A DNA stretch of 64,000 nt from Pararhodobacter sp. SW119 (GCF_017811755.1 NZ_JADDJF010000013.1:28037-92036); one strand, 5' to 3'. Counted from the stretch's first letter, positions 1 to 9,352 are shown. The notes: a model not told the origin generated them from the sequence alone. Numbers and translations: made by a program.

Positions 1-66
1 AGCCCCGGTTCGCCAGCGGTGAGCGTGGCAAGCGCAGGGGTCCGTGCGCGCCCTTTCCGGCGGGGC

Positions 67-95
67 TTGCGCGGCGGGCGCGTTTGGTCTAGGCA
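67..95 (+). promoter_or_regulatory. Candidate sigma-70 promoter for rplO-secY
   Basis: Bases 1-188 contain no recognisable gene. Within them TTGCGC (67-72), a 17-base spacer and TAGGCA (90-95) form a weak promoter-like pair about 95 bases upstream of rplO. Because rplO is separated from the genes that usually precede it, this half operon needs its own promoter unless transcription enters from outside the window. The same TTG-N17-TA layout recurs before rpsM, rplK and rpsL. Confidence 0.35.
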
Positions 96-188
96 CCCGC
101 CAGCCTTCGGGCCGACCAATCGATGACAACAACATGCCGTGTTCGCCCATTATCGCTTCGGGGGCGTTTCCGGCCAAGGAGAAGCGAC

Positions 189-668
189 ATGAAACTCAAC
201 GATCTGCGCGACAATCCCGGCGCGATGACCAAGAAGAAGCGGGTCGCGCGCGGCCCCGGCTCGGGCAAGGGCAAGACCGCCGGGCGCGGCATCAAGGGCC
301 AGAAGTCCCGTTCGGGCGTGGCGCTGAATGCCTATGAGGGCGGTCAGATGCCGCTTTACCGCCGCCTGCCGAAGCGCGGCTTCACCAAGCCGAACCGCAA
401 GGCCTTTGCGGTCGTGAACCTGGGCGCCATCGCCCGGTTCATCGAAGCCGGCAAGCTGGACGCGAAGGCCGAGATCACCGAGGACCTGCTGGTGACCTCG
501 GGGCTGGTACGGCGCAAGCTCGACGGCGTGCGCGTTCTGGCCAAGGGCGAGATCGCGCAGGCGGTGACGCTGTCGGTGACCGGCGCGTCGAAAGCCGCGG
601 TCGAGGCCGTGGAAAAGGCCGGCGGAACCCTGAAAACCGCGCAGGCTGTCGCCGAAGCGGCCGAATAA
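189..668 (+). CDS. rplO: 50S ribosomal protein L15
   Basis: L15 is a large-subunit protein that binds 23S rRNA late in assembly. The product is 159 residues, normal for the family. It opens [12 protein letters not shown] and has the Gly/Lys-rich N-terminal tail ([20 protein letters not shown]) that threads into rRNA. The start at 189 is chosen over an in-frame ATG 66 bases upstream because it has an AAGGAG ribosome binding site (177-183) and matches the family N-terminus. rplO normally follows rpmD, but here nothing recognisable precedes it and rpmD lies near the other end of the window. Confidence 0.97.
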   Translation: MKLNDLRDNPGAMTKKKRVARGPGSGKGKTAGRGIKGQKSRSGVALNAYEGGQMPLYRRLPKRGFTKPNRKAFAVVNLGAIARFIEAGKLDAKAEITEDLLVTSGLVRRKLDGVRVLAKGEIAQAVTLSVTGASKAAVEAVEKAGGTLKTAQAVAEAAE

Positions 669-718
669 GGTGTTGTGAGCGCCCGCGCGCGCGACTACAT
701 CTTCACCGAGGTTTTCCT

Positions 719-750
719 GCGCCGCCGACCGGGGACCGGTTCGGCGGCGC
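719..750 (+). other. Intercistronic hairpin rplO-secY
   Basis: Fourteen bases (719-732) pair with 736-750 around a GGA loop, with one bulged T. No T-run follows, so this is more likely an mRNA stability or processing element than a terminator. It lies in the 103-base gap between L15 and SecY. Confidence 0.4.
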
Positions 751-771
751 GCGCATGAAAGAGACGGGCAC

Positions 772-2169
772 ATGACATCTGCGGCAGAGCAAATGGCGGC
801 CAACACCAGCTGGGCCGCCCTGGTGAAGGCGAAGGAACTGCGCCAGCGCATTCTCTTCGCGCTCGGCCTTTTGATCGTCTACCGGATCGGCACCTACATT
901 CCGGTGCCCGGCATCGACGGCGGCGCGCTGCGCGAGTTCATGGACGAGGCGACCGCCGGACTGGGCGGGATGCTCAACATGTTCACCGGCGGCGCGATCG
1001 CGCGGATGGGCATCTTCGCCCTGGGCATCATGCCCTACATCTCGGCGGCGATCATCGTGCAGCTGGTGGCGGCCATGTACGGCCCCTGGCAGGCGCTGAA
1101 GAAGGAAGGCGAGATGGGGCGGCGCAAGCTGAACCAGTACACGCGCTTCGGCACCGTCCTGCTGGCCACGATGCAGTCCTACGGGCTGGCGGTCAGCCTG
1201 GAGGCCGGCGATCTGGCCACCGATCCGGGCTGGTTCTTCCGCATATCGACCGTCATCACGCTGGTCGGCGGCACCATGTTCCTGATGTGGCTGGGCGAGC
1301 AGATCACCGCGCGCGGCATCGGCAACGGCATCTCGCTGATCATCTTCGTGGGCATCATCGCCGAGATCCCGGCGCAGCTTGCGCAGTTCCTCAGCCAGGG
1401 ACGGACCGGGGCGATCAGCCCGGCGGTGGTGATCGGCATCCTGCTCATGATGATCGCGCTGGTGGCGTTCATCGTGTTCATGGAACGCGCCTTGCGAAAG
1501 ATCCATATCCAGTATCCCCGCCGGCAGGTGGGCATGAAGGTCTTCGACGGCGGCGCCTCGCACCTGCCGGTGAAGGTCAATCCCGCGAACGTGATCCCGG
1601 CGATCTTCGCCTCGTCGCTCTTGCTTCTGCCGACGACCGTCTCGACCTTCTCGGGGCAGTCGACCAGCCCGTTCATGGCCACCATGCTGGCCTATTTCGG
1701 GCCGGGACAGCCGCTCTATCTGCTGTTCTTCACCGGCATGATCATCTTCTTCACCTTCTTCTACACGCTCAACGTGTCGTTCAAGGTCGAGGATGTGGCC
1801 GAGAACCTGAAGAACCAGAACGGCTTCATTCCCGGTATCCGGCCGGGCAAGCGGACCGAGGAATACCTCTACTACGTCGTCACGCGAATCGTCACCGTCG
1901 GGTCGCTCTATCTTGCCGGCGTCGCCCTCATGCCCGAGATCCTGCGCGCGCAGTTGCAGATCCCCTTCTATTTCGGCGGCACCTCGGTCCTGATCGTCGT
2001 CGTGGTCGGGATGGACACGATGAACCAGGTCCAGTCGCACCTGCTGGCGCACCAGTACGAGGGGCTGCTGGAGAAGTCGCGCCTGCGTGGCAAGGGCGCG
2101 CGCGGCTCCGGTTCGCGCGGCTCGGGCGGGCGGAGCGGTAGCCCGCGCAAGGGGCCGTCGCTGCGCTGA
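772..2169 (+). CDS. secY: Preprotein translocase subunit SecY
   Basis: SecY is the channel subunit of the SecYEG translocon in the inner membrane. The 465-residue product has about ten hydrophobic segments, the plug-proximal region near residue 70 (GMLNMFTGGAIARM) and the conserved cytoplasmic C5 loop. The C-terminus is a basic Gly/Ser/Arg-rich tail. The ATG follows an AAAGAGACGGG ribosome binding region. It is co-directional with rplO 103 bases upstream. The gene that usually follows in Rhodobacterales, adk, is absent; rpsM comes next. secE lies about 32 kb away in this window. Confidence 0.97.
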   Translation: MTSAAEQMAANTSWAALVKAKELRQRILFALGLLIVYRIGTYIPVPGIDGGALREFMDEATAGLGGMLNMFTGGAIARMGIFALGIMPYISAAIIVQLVAAMYGPWQALKKEGEMGRRKLNQYTRFGTVLLATMQSYGLAVSLEAGDLATDPGWFFRISTVITLVGGTMFLMWLGEQITARGIGNGISLIIFVGIIAEIPAQLAQFLSQGRTGAISPAVVIGILLMMIALVAFIVFMERALRKIHIQYPRRQVGMKVFDGGASHLPVKVNPANVIPAIFASSLLLLPTTVSTFSGQSTSPFMATMLAYFGPGQPLYLLFFTGMIIFFTFFYTLNVSFKVEDVAENLKNQNGFIPGIRPGKRTEEYLYYVVTRIVTVGSLYLAGVALMPEILRAQLQIPFYFGGTSVLIVVVVGMDTMNQVQSHLLAHQYEGLLEKSRLRGKGARGSGSRGSGGRSGSPRKGPSLR

Positions 2170-2245
2170 TCCGGGCCTGGCGGCCGGCGCGACGGACCGC
2201 AAGGCAGCCCGCCGCCAACCGTTCAACGGTTCCGGCGATGCGCTC

Positions 2246-2274
2246 TTGACCTCGGTCTGAAAAACGCCTAGCGG
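2246..2274 (+). promoter_or_regulatory. Candidate promoter for rpsM-rpsK-rpoA-rplQ
   Basis: TTGACC (2246-2251), a 17-base spacer and TAGCGG (2269-2274) lie in the 231-base gap between secY and rpsM. The -35 is good and the -10 weak. A separate promoter for the alpha operon would fit the loss of adk from this gap. The rest of the gap holds short hairpins but no gene. Confidence 0.4.
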
Positions 2275-2400
2275 GAGCCCTCGAATTCGCGCTCCGAGTC
2301 GCGTTGCGACCCGGGCGCGTTTCATATCACACGGCCACTTGGGCGCGTGTTGTGAAAAAAGGTTCTGGAACTACGGAACCGCAACGAAAGGAAGACCTGC

Positions 2401-2769
2401 GTGGCACGTATTGCTGGCGTCAACATCCCTACCGGAAAGCGCGTACCGATCGCGCTGACCTATATCCATGGCATCGGTCCGACCATTGCCAACAAGATCG
2501 TCGAATCGCTGAACATCGCGCCCTCGCGCCGGATCAACGAGCTGTCCGATGACGAGGTTCTGGCGATCCGCGAGTTCATCGACGCCAACCTGACCGTCGA
2601 AGGCGACCTGCGCCGCGAGGTGCAGATGAACATCAAGCGCATGATGGACATCGGCTCGTATCGCGGTCTGCGTCACCGCCGCAACCTGCCCGTGCGCGGC
2701 CAGCGCACCCATACCAACGCCCGCACGCGCAAGGGCCCGGCGAAAGCGATCGCCGGCAAGAAGAAATAA
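2401..2769 (+). CDS. rpsM: 30S ribosomal protein S13
   Basis: S13 sits in the head of the small subunit and contacts the P-site tRNA and L5 of the large subunit. The 122-residue product begins [20 protein letters not shown] and ends in the basic tail ([21 protein letters not shown] in the final 21). The start codon is GTG, supported by an AAAGGAAG ribosome binding site 7 bases upstream and by family alignment. It is the first gene of the alpha-operon segment, 12 bases before rpsK. Confidence 0.96.
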   Translation: MARIAGVNIPTGKRVPIALTYIHGIGPTIANKIVESLNIAPSRRINELSDDEVLAIREFIDANLTVEGDLRREVQMNIKRMMDIGSYRGLRHRRNLPVRGQRTHTNARTRKGPAKAIAGKKK

Positions 2770-2781
2770 GGGGGCGGAACA

Positions 2782-3171
2782 ATGGCTCGTGACAAGACGC
2801 GCGTGAAGCGCAAGGAACGCAAGAACATCGCCGCCGGCGTGGCGCATGTGAATTCGTCGTTCAACAATACCAAGATCCTGATCTCGGACGTTCAGGGCAA
2901 CGCGATATCGTGGTCCTCGGCCGGCACCATGGGCTTCAAGGGGTCGCGCAAGTCGACGCCCTATGCGGCGCAGCTTGCCGCCGAAGATGCCGCCAAGAAG
3001 GCCCAGGAACACGGCCTGCGCACCCTCGAGGTCGAGGTGCAGGGGCCGGGATCGGGCCGGGAATCGGCGCTGCGGGCACTGGCCGCCGCCGGACTGGTGA
3101 TCACCTCCATCCGCGATGTCACGCCGCTGCCGCACAACGGCTGCCGCGCGCCGAAACGGCGCCGCGTCTGA
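2782..3171 (+). CDS. rpsK: 30S ribosomal protein S11
   Basis: S11 forms part of the small-subunit platform near the mRNA exit. The product is 129 residues, with the family features [14 protein letters not shown] near residue 24 and the C-terminal [15 protein letters not shown]. The AAGGGGGC ribosome binding site overlaps the rpsM stop, suggesting coupled translation. Confidence 0.97.
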   Translation: MARDKTRVKRKERKNIAAGVAHVNSSFNNTKILISDVQGNAISWSSAGTMGFKGSRKSTPYAAQLAAEDAAKKAQEHGLRTLEVEVQGPGSGRESALRALAAAGLVITSIRDVTPLPHNGCRAPKRRRV

Positions 3172-3189
3172 CATCCGACCGCTGCAAGC

Positions 3190-3227
3190 GGGCCGCGCCA
3201 CCCCGGCGCGGTCCGGCTTTTCGTTTT
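3190..3227 (+). terminator. Terminator-like attenuator between rpsK and rpoA
   Basis: A 10-bp stem (3190-3199 with 3205-3214, one G-U pair) with a five-base loop is followed by GGCTTTTCGTTTT. It has the form of a leaky intrinsic terminator, which could lower rpoA and rplQ expression relative to the ribosomal genes upstream. Confidence 0.5.
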
Positions 3228-3286
3228 GATCCTCGGGCGTATCGGGCCTTGGACATGGGCCGGATACTGGAATGGAGGCGAACTAC

Positions 3287-4303
3287 ATGATCCACAAGAA
3301 TTGGCAGGAACTGATCAAACCGGCACAGCTGGAGGTCAGGCCCGGCAGCATTCCGGCGCGCCGCGCGACCGTCGTCGCCGAACCGCTGGAGCGGGGCTTC
3401 GGCCTGACGCTGGGCAACGCGCTGCGCCGGGTGCTGATGTCGTCGCTTCAGGGCGCGGCGATCACCAGCGTGCAGATCGACAACGTCCTTCATGAATTCT
3501 CCTCGGTGCCCGGCGTGCGCGAGGACGTGACCGACATCGTCCTCAACCTCAAGGGCGTCGCGCTGAGGATGGAGGTCGACGGTCCTAAGCGCGTGACCGT
3601 TTCGGCGCGCGGCCCGGCGGTGGTCAAGGCCGGCGACATCGCGGTCACCAACGGCATCGAGGTGCTGAACAAGGACCAGGTGATCTGCCACCTCGACGAC
3701 GGCTCCGAGCTTTACATGGAACTGACGGTCAATACCGGCAAGGGCTATGTCTCGGCCGACAAGAACCGGCCCGAGGATGCGCCGATCGGTCTGATCCCGA
3801 TCGACGCGATCTATTCGCCGGTCAAGAAGGTCGCCTACGAGGTCACGCCGACCCGCGAGGGTCAGGTGCTGGACTATGACAAGCTGACCATGAAGCTCGA
3901 AACCGATGGCTCGGTGACGCCCGAGGATGCGGTCGCCTATGCCGCGCGCATCCTGCAGGACCAGTTGCAGATCTTCGTCAACTTCGACGAGCCCGAAGCG
4001 GCCGGCCGCGGCGACATGGACGACGGTCTGGAGTTCAACCCGCTGCTGCTGAAGAAGGTGGACGAACTGGAGCTTTCGGTCCGGTCCGCCAACTGCCTGA
4101 AGAACGACAACATCGTCTATATCGGCGACCTGATCCAGAAGACCGAGGCCGAGATGCTGCGCACGCCGAACTTCGGCCGCAAGTCCCTCAACGAGATCAA
4201 GGAAGTGCTGTCGGGCATGGGTCTGCACCTGGGCATGGATGTCGAGGACTGGCCGCCGGAGAACATCGAGGATCTGGCCAAGCGCTACGAGGACCAGTTC
4301 TGA
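3287..4303 (+). CDS. rpoA: RNA polymerase alpha subunit
   Basis: RpoA dimerises to nucleate RNA polymerase assembly, and its C-terminal domain contacts UP elements and activators. The 338-residue product has the N-terminal assembly domain ([20 protein letters not shown] near residue 38) and a C-terminal domain with [14 protein letters not shown] and the helix-hairpin-helix [13 protein letters not shown]. The start [12 protein letters not shown] is chosen over an ATG 15 bases upstream because it fits the family and the TGGAGG site at 3273-3278 is then correctly spaced. It is preceded by a possible attenuator and followed by rplQ. Confidence 0.97.
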   Translation: MIHKNWQELIKPAQLEVRPGSIPARRATVVAEPLERGFGLTLGNALRRVLMSSLQGAAITSVQIDNVLHEFSSVPGVREDVTDIVLNLKGVALRMEVDGPKRVTVSARGPAVVKAGDIAVTNGIEVLNKDQVICHLDDGSELYMELTVNTGKGYVSADKNRPEDAPIGLIPIDAIYSPVKKVAYEVTPTREGQVLDYDKLTMKLETDGSVTPEDAVAYAARILQDQLQIFVNFDEPEAAGRGDMDDGLEFNPLLLKKVDELELSVRSANCLKNDNIVYIGDLIQKTEAEMLRTPNFGRKSLNEIKEVLSGMGLHLGMDVEDWPPENIEDLAKRYEDQF

Positions 4304-4425
4304 GCAGGCGCGCTTAACCAGGGGGCGCGCCCGTCGCGCCCCATCGGGCCCCGGCCCGCAAGGAGAGCCGCCTTCATTCGCAGGGGTGGCCGGACAAAGA
4401 ATAAAGTGACTGAAGGAGAGACATC

Positions 4426-4845
4426 ATGCGTCACGCCCGCGGCTACCGCCGCCTGAACCGTACCCACGAGCACCGCAAGGCGCTTTTCGCCAACCTGTCC
4501 GGCTCGCTGATCGAGCACGAGCAGATCAAGACCACGCTGCCCAAGGCCAAGGAACTGCGTCCGGTGATCGAAAAGCTGATCACGCTGGCCAAGCGCGGCG
4601 ATCTGCACGCCCGCCGGCAAGCCGCGGCGCAACTCAAGCAGGACAAGGACGTCGCCAAGCTCTTCGACGTGCTGGGACCGCGCTACAAGGACCGTCAGGG
4701 CGGGTATGTCCGCGTCCTGAAGGCCGGATTCCGCTATGGCGACATGGCGCCGATGGCGATCATCGAATTCGTCGACCGCGACCTGGAGGCCAAGGGCGCC
4801 GGCGACCGCGCCCGCCTGGAAGCGGCCGAGGCCGCCGAGGACTGA
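4426..4845 (+). CDS. rplQ: 50S ribosomal protein L17
   Basis: L17 is a large-subunit protein near the polypeptide exit. The 139-residue product begins [20 protein letters not shown] and has the conserved [12 protein letters not shown] segment. An AAGGAGAG site precedes the ATG. It ends the alpha-operon segment and is followed within 24 bases by a strong intrinsic terminator. Confidence 0.97.
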   Translation: MRHARGYRRLNRTHEHRKALFANLSGSLIEHEQIKTTLPKAKELRPVIEKLITLAKRGDLHARRQAAAQLKQDKDVAKLFDVLGPRYKDRQGGYVRVLKAGFRYGDMAPMAIIEFVDRDLEAKGAGDRARLEAAEAAED

Positions 4846-4868
4846 TCCCCGACGCCATCGCGATTTTC

Positions 4869-4903
4869 AGGCCCGCGGCGCCCGCCGCGGGCCTTTGTCG
4901 TTT
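4869..4903 (+). terminator. Intrinsic terminator after rplQ
   Basis: A perfect 12-bp GC-rich stem (4869-4880 with 4883-4894) with a CC loop is followed by a T-rich stretch TTTGTCGTTT. This closes the rplO-to-rplQ transcription unit. Confidence 0.85.
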
Positions 4904-4972
4904 CGGTCGGTGATTGAACCTCGGGGCTGGCAGACCCATAGTCCTGTCCGGTTCGGAGTGCAGGAGGGGGCG

Positions 4973-6358
4973 ATGCGCGGAGTGCTGGCGATCATTCTGG
5001 CGGCGGGGCTTCTGCCGGGGGCCGGCGCGGCGCAGAACGTGCCGGCGGATCGCGGCCAGATCGCGCTGAGCTTCGCGCCGGTCGTGCGCGCGGCCGCGCC
5101 CGCGGTGGTCAGCATCTACGCGCAGCGCGTGGTCGAGGCGCGCGCCAATCCCTTCTTCGACGACCCGCTTTTCGGCCAGCTATTCGGCGATTTCGGCCGG
5201 CGGGTGCCGCGCGTGCAGAATGCGCTGGGATCGGGCGTGATCGTCTCCGCGGACGGGATCGTGGTGTCGAACCAGCACGTCGTCGGCGGCGCCGACGATA
5301 TCCGCGTGGTCCTGGGCGATCGGCGCGAATTCCTGGCCGACCTGATCCTGGAGGACGCCGAGAGCGATCTGGCGATCCTGCGCATCCGCGGCGCCGAGGG
5401 GCTGCCGGTCCTGCAACTGGCCGATTCCGACCGGCTGGAGGTGGGCGATCTGGTGCTGGCCATCGGCAACCCCTTCGGCGTCGGGCAGACGGTGTCCAGC
5501 GGTATCGTCTCGGCGCTGGCGCGGTCGGGGATCGCGGTGGGGTCCGGACGGGGCTATTTCATCCAGACCGACGCGGCGATCAATCCCGGCAATTCGGGCG
5601 GCGCGCTGGTCGATCTGCGCGGACGGCTGGCCGGCATCAACACGGCGATCCTGACGCGGACCGGTGGCTCGCACGGGATCGGCTTCGCGATTCCCTCGAA
5701 CCTTGTCGCGCAGGTCGTAGCACAGGCGCAGGAGGGGCAGTCGAGGTTCCAGCGCCCCTGGGCGGGCATGACCGGGCAGTCGGTCGATGCGAGCCTCGCC
5801 GAGGCGTTCGAGATGAGCCTGCCTCAGGGCGTGGTCATCACCGAACTGCACCCGGCCAGCCCGCTGGCGCTGGCCGGGCTGGTGCCGGGCGACGTGATCC
5901 TGTCGCTCGACGGCGAGCCGGTGAACTCGCCGCCCGAGATGAACTTTCGCATGGCGGCGCGCGGCATCGGCGCGCGGGCGCGCCTGAGCGTGCTGCGCAA
6001 CGGCAGCGACGCGCAGGTGACCATCGACCTGATCGCCCCGCCCGACGAGCCGCCGCGCAACCGGCTGGAGGTGCGCCACGGTGTCGCGCTGCGCGGTCTG
6101 GTGGCCGAAAACATCAACCCCGCCGTGGTCGCCGAGCATGGCCTGCCGCCGGCGGTCGACCGGGGCGTGATCGTCGTTACCGTGCGCGACATCGCGCTGC
6201 GGGCGGGGATCCGGGCGGGCGACGTGCTGCTGGCGATCAATCGCCAGCCCATCGCCACCACCGACGATCTGGACCGCGTCCTGCGCGATCCGACGCGCAA
6301 CTGGGAAATCGAGATCCTGCGCGAGGGCCGGCGCACCTGGCTGCGGTTCCGCATCTAG
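4973..6358 (+). CDS. DegP/HtrA-type periplasmic serine protease
   Basis: This is a secreted protein-quality-control protease of the HtrA family. The 461-residue product starts with a signal peptide (MRGVLAIILAAGLLPGAGAA). A trypsin-like domain follows with the catalytic triad visible as His in SNQHVVGGAD, Asp in ESDLAILRI and Ser in NPGNSGGALVD. Two PDZ domains follow (roughly residues 270-350 and 375-455). The ATG at 4973 is chosen over a much longer upstream reading frame because it has an AGGAGGGGG site and starts the signal peptide. It is monocistronic between a terminator and a repeat-containing gap. Whether it corresponds to DegP, DegQ or MucD cannot be told from sequence alone. Confidence 0.93.
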   Translation: MRGVLAIILAAGLLPGAGAAQNVPADRGQIALSFAPVVRAAAPAVVSIYAQRVVEARANPFFDDPLFGQLFGDFGRRVPRVQNALGSGVIVSADGIVVSNQHVVGGADDIRVVLGDRREFLADLILEDAESDLAILRIRGAEGLPVLQLADSDRLEVGDLVLAIGNPFGVGQTVSSGIVSALARSGIAVGSGRGYFIQTDAAINPGNSGGALVDLRGRLAGINTAILTRTGGSHGIGFAIPSNLVAQVVAQAQEGQSRFQRPWAGMTGQSVDASLAEAFEMSLPQGVVITELHPASPLALAGLVPGDVILSLDGEPVNSPPEMNFRMAARGIGARARLSVLRNGSDAQVTIDLIAPPDEPPRNRLEVRHGVALRGLVAENINPAVVAEHGLPPAVDRGVIVVTVRDIALRAGIRAGDVLLAINRQPIATTDDLDRVLRDPTRNWEIEILREGRRTWLRFRI

Positions 6359-6410
6359 GTTTTTACCGACCGTCCGCACCGGCCTGGACTGGCGCCCGCA
6401 CCGGGGGTGT

Positions 6411-6483
6411 GCGCATGCGCTCAGGATCGCAAGCTATGATGCTGAACGAGAAATCGGCGCCGTTAACCGCAACGAAACCTTTG
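6411..6483 (-). repeat. Dispersed intergenic element, copy D (minus)
   Basis: Read on the minus strand, 6483-6463 holds AAAGGTTTCGTTGCGGTTAA. Forty-seven bases further on is the centre of the palindrome GCGCATGCGC (6411-6420). Box sequence and spacing match copies at 22591-22673 and 23549-23631, and the CTTGCGA just before the palindrome is shared with the first of these. Here the palindrome centre is GCATGC-like rather than CAAATTTG. It lies in the 227-base gap between the HtrA gene and rarA, where nothing else was recognised. Confidence 0.5.
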
Positions 6484-6585
6484 CGCGGCGTCGCGCCGGG
6501 GCGGTCGACGGCGATCGTCGCCCGGTGCGAAGGCCGTTTCCGCGGGCCTCGCAACCGTCTATGATCACGCGCGAGGTGACCCCGC

Positions 6586-7899
6586 ATGGCAGATCTCTTC
6601 GATACCGACGCCGCGACCCCGGACGCGGAGAGCGCGCCCCGGCCGCTGGCCGACCGGCTGCGCCCGCGCACGCTGGCTGACGTGATCGGTCAGGACAAGG
6701 TGTTGTCGCCCGATGGACCCTTGGGCGCGATGCTCGCCGCCGGCGCGCTGTCGTCGCTGGTCCTCTGGGGGCCGCCCGGCACCGGCAAGACCACCATCGC
6801 CCGCCTTCTGGCCGATGCGACGGATCTGCATTTCGTCCAGATCAGCGCGATCTTCACCGGCGTGCCCGATCTGCGCAAGGTCTTCGAGGCCGCCAAGCAC
6901 CGGCGCGCGAACGGGCAGGGGACGCTGCTGTTCGTCGACGAGATCCACCGCTTCAACAAGGCGCAGCAGGACGGCTTCCTGCCGCATATGGAGGATGGCA
7001 CAATCCTGCTGGTGGGGGCCACGACCGAAAACCCTTCGTTCGAGTTGAACGCGGCGCTTCTGTCCCGGGCGCAGGTGATCGTGCTGCAACGGCTCAGCCT
7101 TGCCGATCTGGAACTGCTGGCGCAGCGGGCCGAGCAGGCGCTGGGTCGCGCCCTGCCGCTGAAGGCCGACGCGCGCGACGCGCTGCTGGAAATGGCCGAT
7201 GGCGACGGGCGCGCGCTGCTGAACCTGGTCGAGCAGGTGATGGCCTGGAAACTCGACGGTCCGTTGGACAGGGCGACCCTGTCGGCGCGGCTGATGCGGC
7301 GCGCGGCGCAGTACGACAAGTCGGGGGATGCCCATTACAACCTGATTTCGGCGCTGCACAAATCCGTGCGCGGCTCGGACCCCGATGCCGCCCTCTATTG
7401 GCTGGCACGGATGCTGGAGGGGGGCGAGGACCCGCGCTATCTGGCCCGGCGTATCACCCGCATGGCGATCGAGGATATCGGCCTGGCCGAACCGCAGGCG
7501 CAGGCGCTCTGCCTGCAGGCCTGGGAGGTCTACGAGCGCCTCGGCAGCCCCGAAGGCGAATTGGCGCTGGCGCAGGCGGTGGTCTACCTGTCGCTCGCGC
7601 CCAAGTCGAACGCCGTCTACGCGGGTTTCAAGGCCGCGCAGGCGCTGGCGAAGAAGACCGGATCGAAACCGCCCCCGGCGCATATCCTGAACGCCCCCAC
7701 GAAGCTGATGCAGGAACAGGGCTATGGCGCGGGCTACGCCTATGACCACGATGCCGAGGACGGGTTTTCGGGCCAGGACTATTTTCCCGAAGGGGTGAAG
7801 CGCCCGGTCCTCTATGTCCCGCCCGAGCGCGGCTTCGAGCGGGAGTTGAAGAAGCGTCTGGATTACTTTGCAAAGCTGCGCATCCGCCGGCAGGGCTGA
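6586..7899 (+). CDS. rarA: Replication-associated recombination protein A (MgsA/RarA AAA ATPase)
   Basis: RarA is a AAA+ ATPase related to clamp loaders that acts at stalled replication forks. The 437-residue product has Walker A GPPGTGKTT (residues about 64-72), Walker B LLFVDEIHRFNK and sensor 1 VGATTENPSFELN. The C-terminal half carries the family tetramerisation region (YDKSGDAHYNLISALHKSVR). The gap to crcB is 41 bases, so the two may be cotranscribed. Length is normal. Confidence 0.95.
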   Translation: MADLFDTDAATPDAESAPRPLADRLRPRTLADVIGQDKVLSPDGPLGAMLAAGALSSLVLWGPPGTGKTTIARLLADATDLHFVQISAIFTGVPDLRKVFEAAKHRRANGQGTLLFVDEIHRFNKAQQDGFLPHMEDGTILLVGATTENPSFELNAALLSRAQVIVLQRLSLADLELLAQRAEQALGRALPLKADARDALLEMADGDGRALLNLVEQVMAWKLDGPLDRATLSARLMRRAAQYDKSGDAHYNLISALHKSVRGSDPDAALYWLARMLEGGEDPRYLARRITRMAIEDIGLAEPQAQALCLQAWEVYERLGSPEGELALAQAVVYLSLAPKSNAVYAGFKAAQALAKKTGSKPPPAHILNAPTKLMQEQGYGAGYAYDHDAEDGFSGQDYFPEGVKRPVLYVPPERGFERELKKRLDYFAKLRIRRQG

Positions 7900-7940
7900 C
7901 GGCGGTTGACAAGGCGAGCCTTGCGCGAAATGGAAGGCGC

Positions 7941-8318
7941 ATGTTCGGAACCCTCGCACAGGTGGCTATCGGTGGCGCATTGGGCGCACTCGCGCGCTTC
8001 GGCACGCAGGCGCTGGCCTTTCGCACCTTCGGCCCGGCCTTTCCGGTCGGCACGCTGGCCGCGAACGTGCTGGGCAGCTTCCTGATGGGGCTGGCCGCCG
8101 CTTGGCTGCTGGACCGCGAATTTGCGCGCTTCGCGCCCTTCGTCATCGTCGGCTTCCTTGGCGCCTACACGACCTTCTCGACCTATGCGCTGGACGCGCT
8201 GAAGCTGTGGGAGAGGGGCGACGCGCTGCCGGCACTGGGCTATGTGCTGGGCTCGGTCGTGCTGTCCATCGCCGCCTGCCTCGCCGGGCTGGCCCTGGGG
8301 CGGAGCCTTGCGGCATGA
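7941..8318 (+). CDS. crcB: Fluoride channel CrcB/Fluc
   Basis: CrcB proteins are small dual-topology fluoride exporters of the inner membrane. The 125-residue product has four hydrophobic segments, the N-terminal GGALGALARFGTQ motif and the pore motif GAYTTFSTYALD. A GGAAGG site precedes the ATG. The stop overlaps the rluC start (ATGA at 8315-8318), implying translational coupling. No fluoride riboswitch was recognised in the short upstream gap. Confidence 0.95.
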   Translation: MFGTLAQVAIGGALGALARFGTQALAFRTFGPAFPVGTLAANVLGSFLMGLAAAWLLDREFARFAPFVIVGFLGAYTTFSTYALDALKLWERGDALPALGYVLGSVVLSIAACLAGLALGRSLAA

Positions 8319-9352
8319 GCGGTGTTCAGCACCTGACCGTGGCCGAGGATGCGGGCGACCAGCGCCTCGACCGCTGGCTCAAGCGCCAGTTCCCGCAGAT
8401 CAACCAGTCGATGGTCGAAAGGCTCTGCCGTAAGGGCGAATTGCGCGTCGATGGCGGGCGGGTCAAGGCCGCGACGCGGCTGCAGGCCGGGCAGACCGTG
8501 CGCGTCCCGCCGCTGCCCGATGCGCCCGCACCCCCGCCGCCTGCCACCGCCCCCGCCATCCCCCGCGACGATGCCGAGATGATCCGCGCGGCGGTCCTGT
8601 GGAAGGACGAGCATATCATCGCGCTCGACAAGCCGCCGGGCCTGCCCAGCCAGGGCGGATCGGGGCAGGGCGACCGGCATGTCGACGCCCTGACCGAGGC
8701 GCTGACCTTCGGCTACAAGGAACGCCCCGTGCTGGTGCACCGGCTGGACAAGGACACCTCGGGCGTGCTGCTGCTGGCGCGCACCCCGCGCATCGCGCGC
8801 CGCCTGGGCGAGGCGTTCCGGCACCGCGCCACGCGCAAGATCTACTGGGCCATCGTCGCCGGCGTGCCCAGCCCGGCGAAGGGCACCATCCGCTACGGGC
8901 TGGTCAAGGCCGGCGGGCCGCGCGCCGAGAAGATGCGCTGCATCCATCCCGACCAGGTCAACGCGACCGAGGGCGCCAAGCGCGCCACCACCGATTACGC
9001 GGTGCTGGAACGGCTGGGCAGCCGCGCCGCCTGGGTGGCGCTGGTGCCGGTGACCGGGCGCACGCACCAGTTGCGCGCGCATATGGCGGAAATCGGGCAT
9101 CCGATCGTCGGGGACGGCAAGTACGGCGGCTCGGGGCAGGACAATCCGGGCGATGGCTGGGGCGCGCAGATGGGCGGCGAGATCAGCCGCAAGCTGCACC
9201 TGCACGCGCGGTCGATCCGGTTCGAGCATCCGATCACGGGCAGGACGGTCACGATCAGCGCCCCGTTGCCCGAGCACATGCGCAGAAGCTGGGCGACCTT
9301 CGGCTGGTCCGAATCCGACGTGCCCGCCGATCCGTTCGAGGAGGAGGCATGA
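8315..9352 (+). CDS. rluC: Ribosomal large subunit pseudouridine synthase, RluA/RluC family
   Basis: The enzyme isomerises specific uridines of 23S rRNA to pseudouridine. The 345-residue product has an N-terminal S4 RNA-binding domain (about residues 15-75, QRLDRWLKRQFPQINQSMVE) and a catalytic domain with HRLDKDTSGVLLLAR, where the Asp is the nucleophile. A proline-rich linker (about 68-84) joins them. The start at 8315 overlaps the crcB stop; longer upstream frames lie inside crcB. The exact RluC or RluD specificity is inferred. Confidence 0.92.
   Translation: MSGVQHLTVAEDAGDQRLDRWLKRQFPQINQSMVERLCRKGELRVDGGRVKAATRLQAGQTVRVPPLPDAPAPPPPATAPAIPRDDAEMIRAAVLWKDEHIIALDKPPGLPSQGGSGQGDRHVDALTEALTFGYKERPVLVHRLDKDTSGVLLLARTPRIARRLGEAFRHRATRKIYWAIVAGVPSPAKGTIRYGLVKAGGPRAEKMRCIHPDQVNATEGAKRATTDYAVLERLGSRAAWVALVPVTGRTHQLRAHMAEIGHPIVGDGKYGGSGQDNPGDGWGAQMGGEISRKLHLHARSIRFEHPITGRTVTISAPLPEHMRRSWATFGWSESDVPADPFEEEA

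Noticed and set aside
703..2325. 540-codon open frame on the minus strand across secY
   Set aside because: It is the antisense shadow of secY in GC-rich DNA, with His/Asp/Arg-rich composition and no ribosome binding site or recognisable domain.
7900..7940. Fluoride riboswitch upstream of crcB
   Set aside because: The gap is 41 bases, too short for the aptamer, and no matching sequence was seen.
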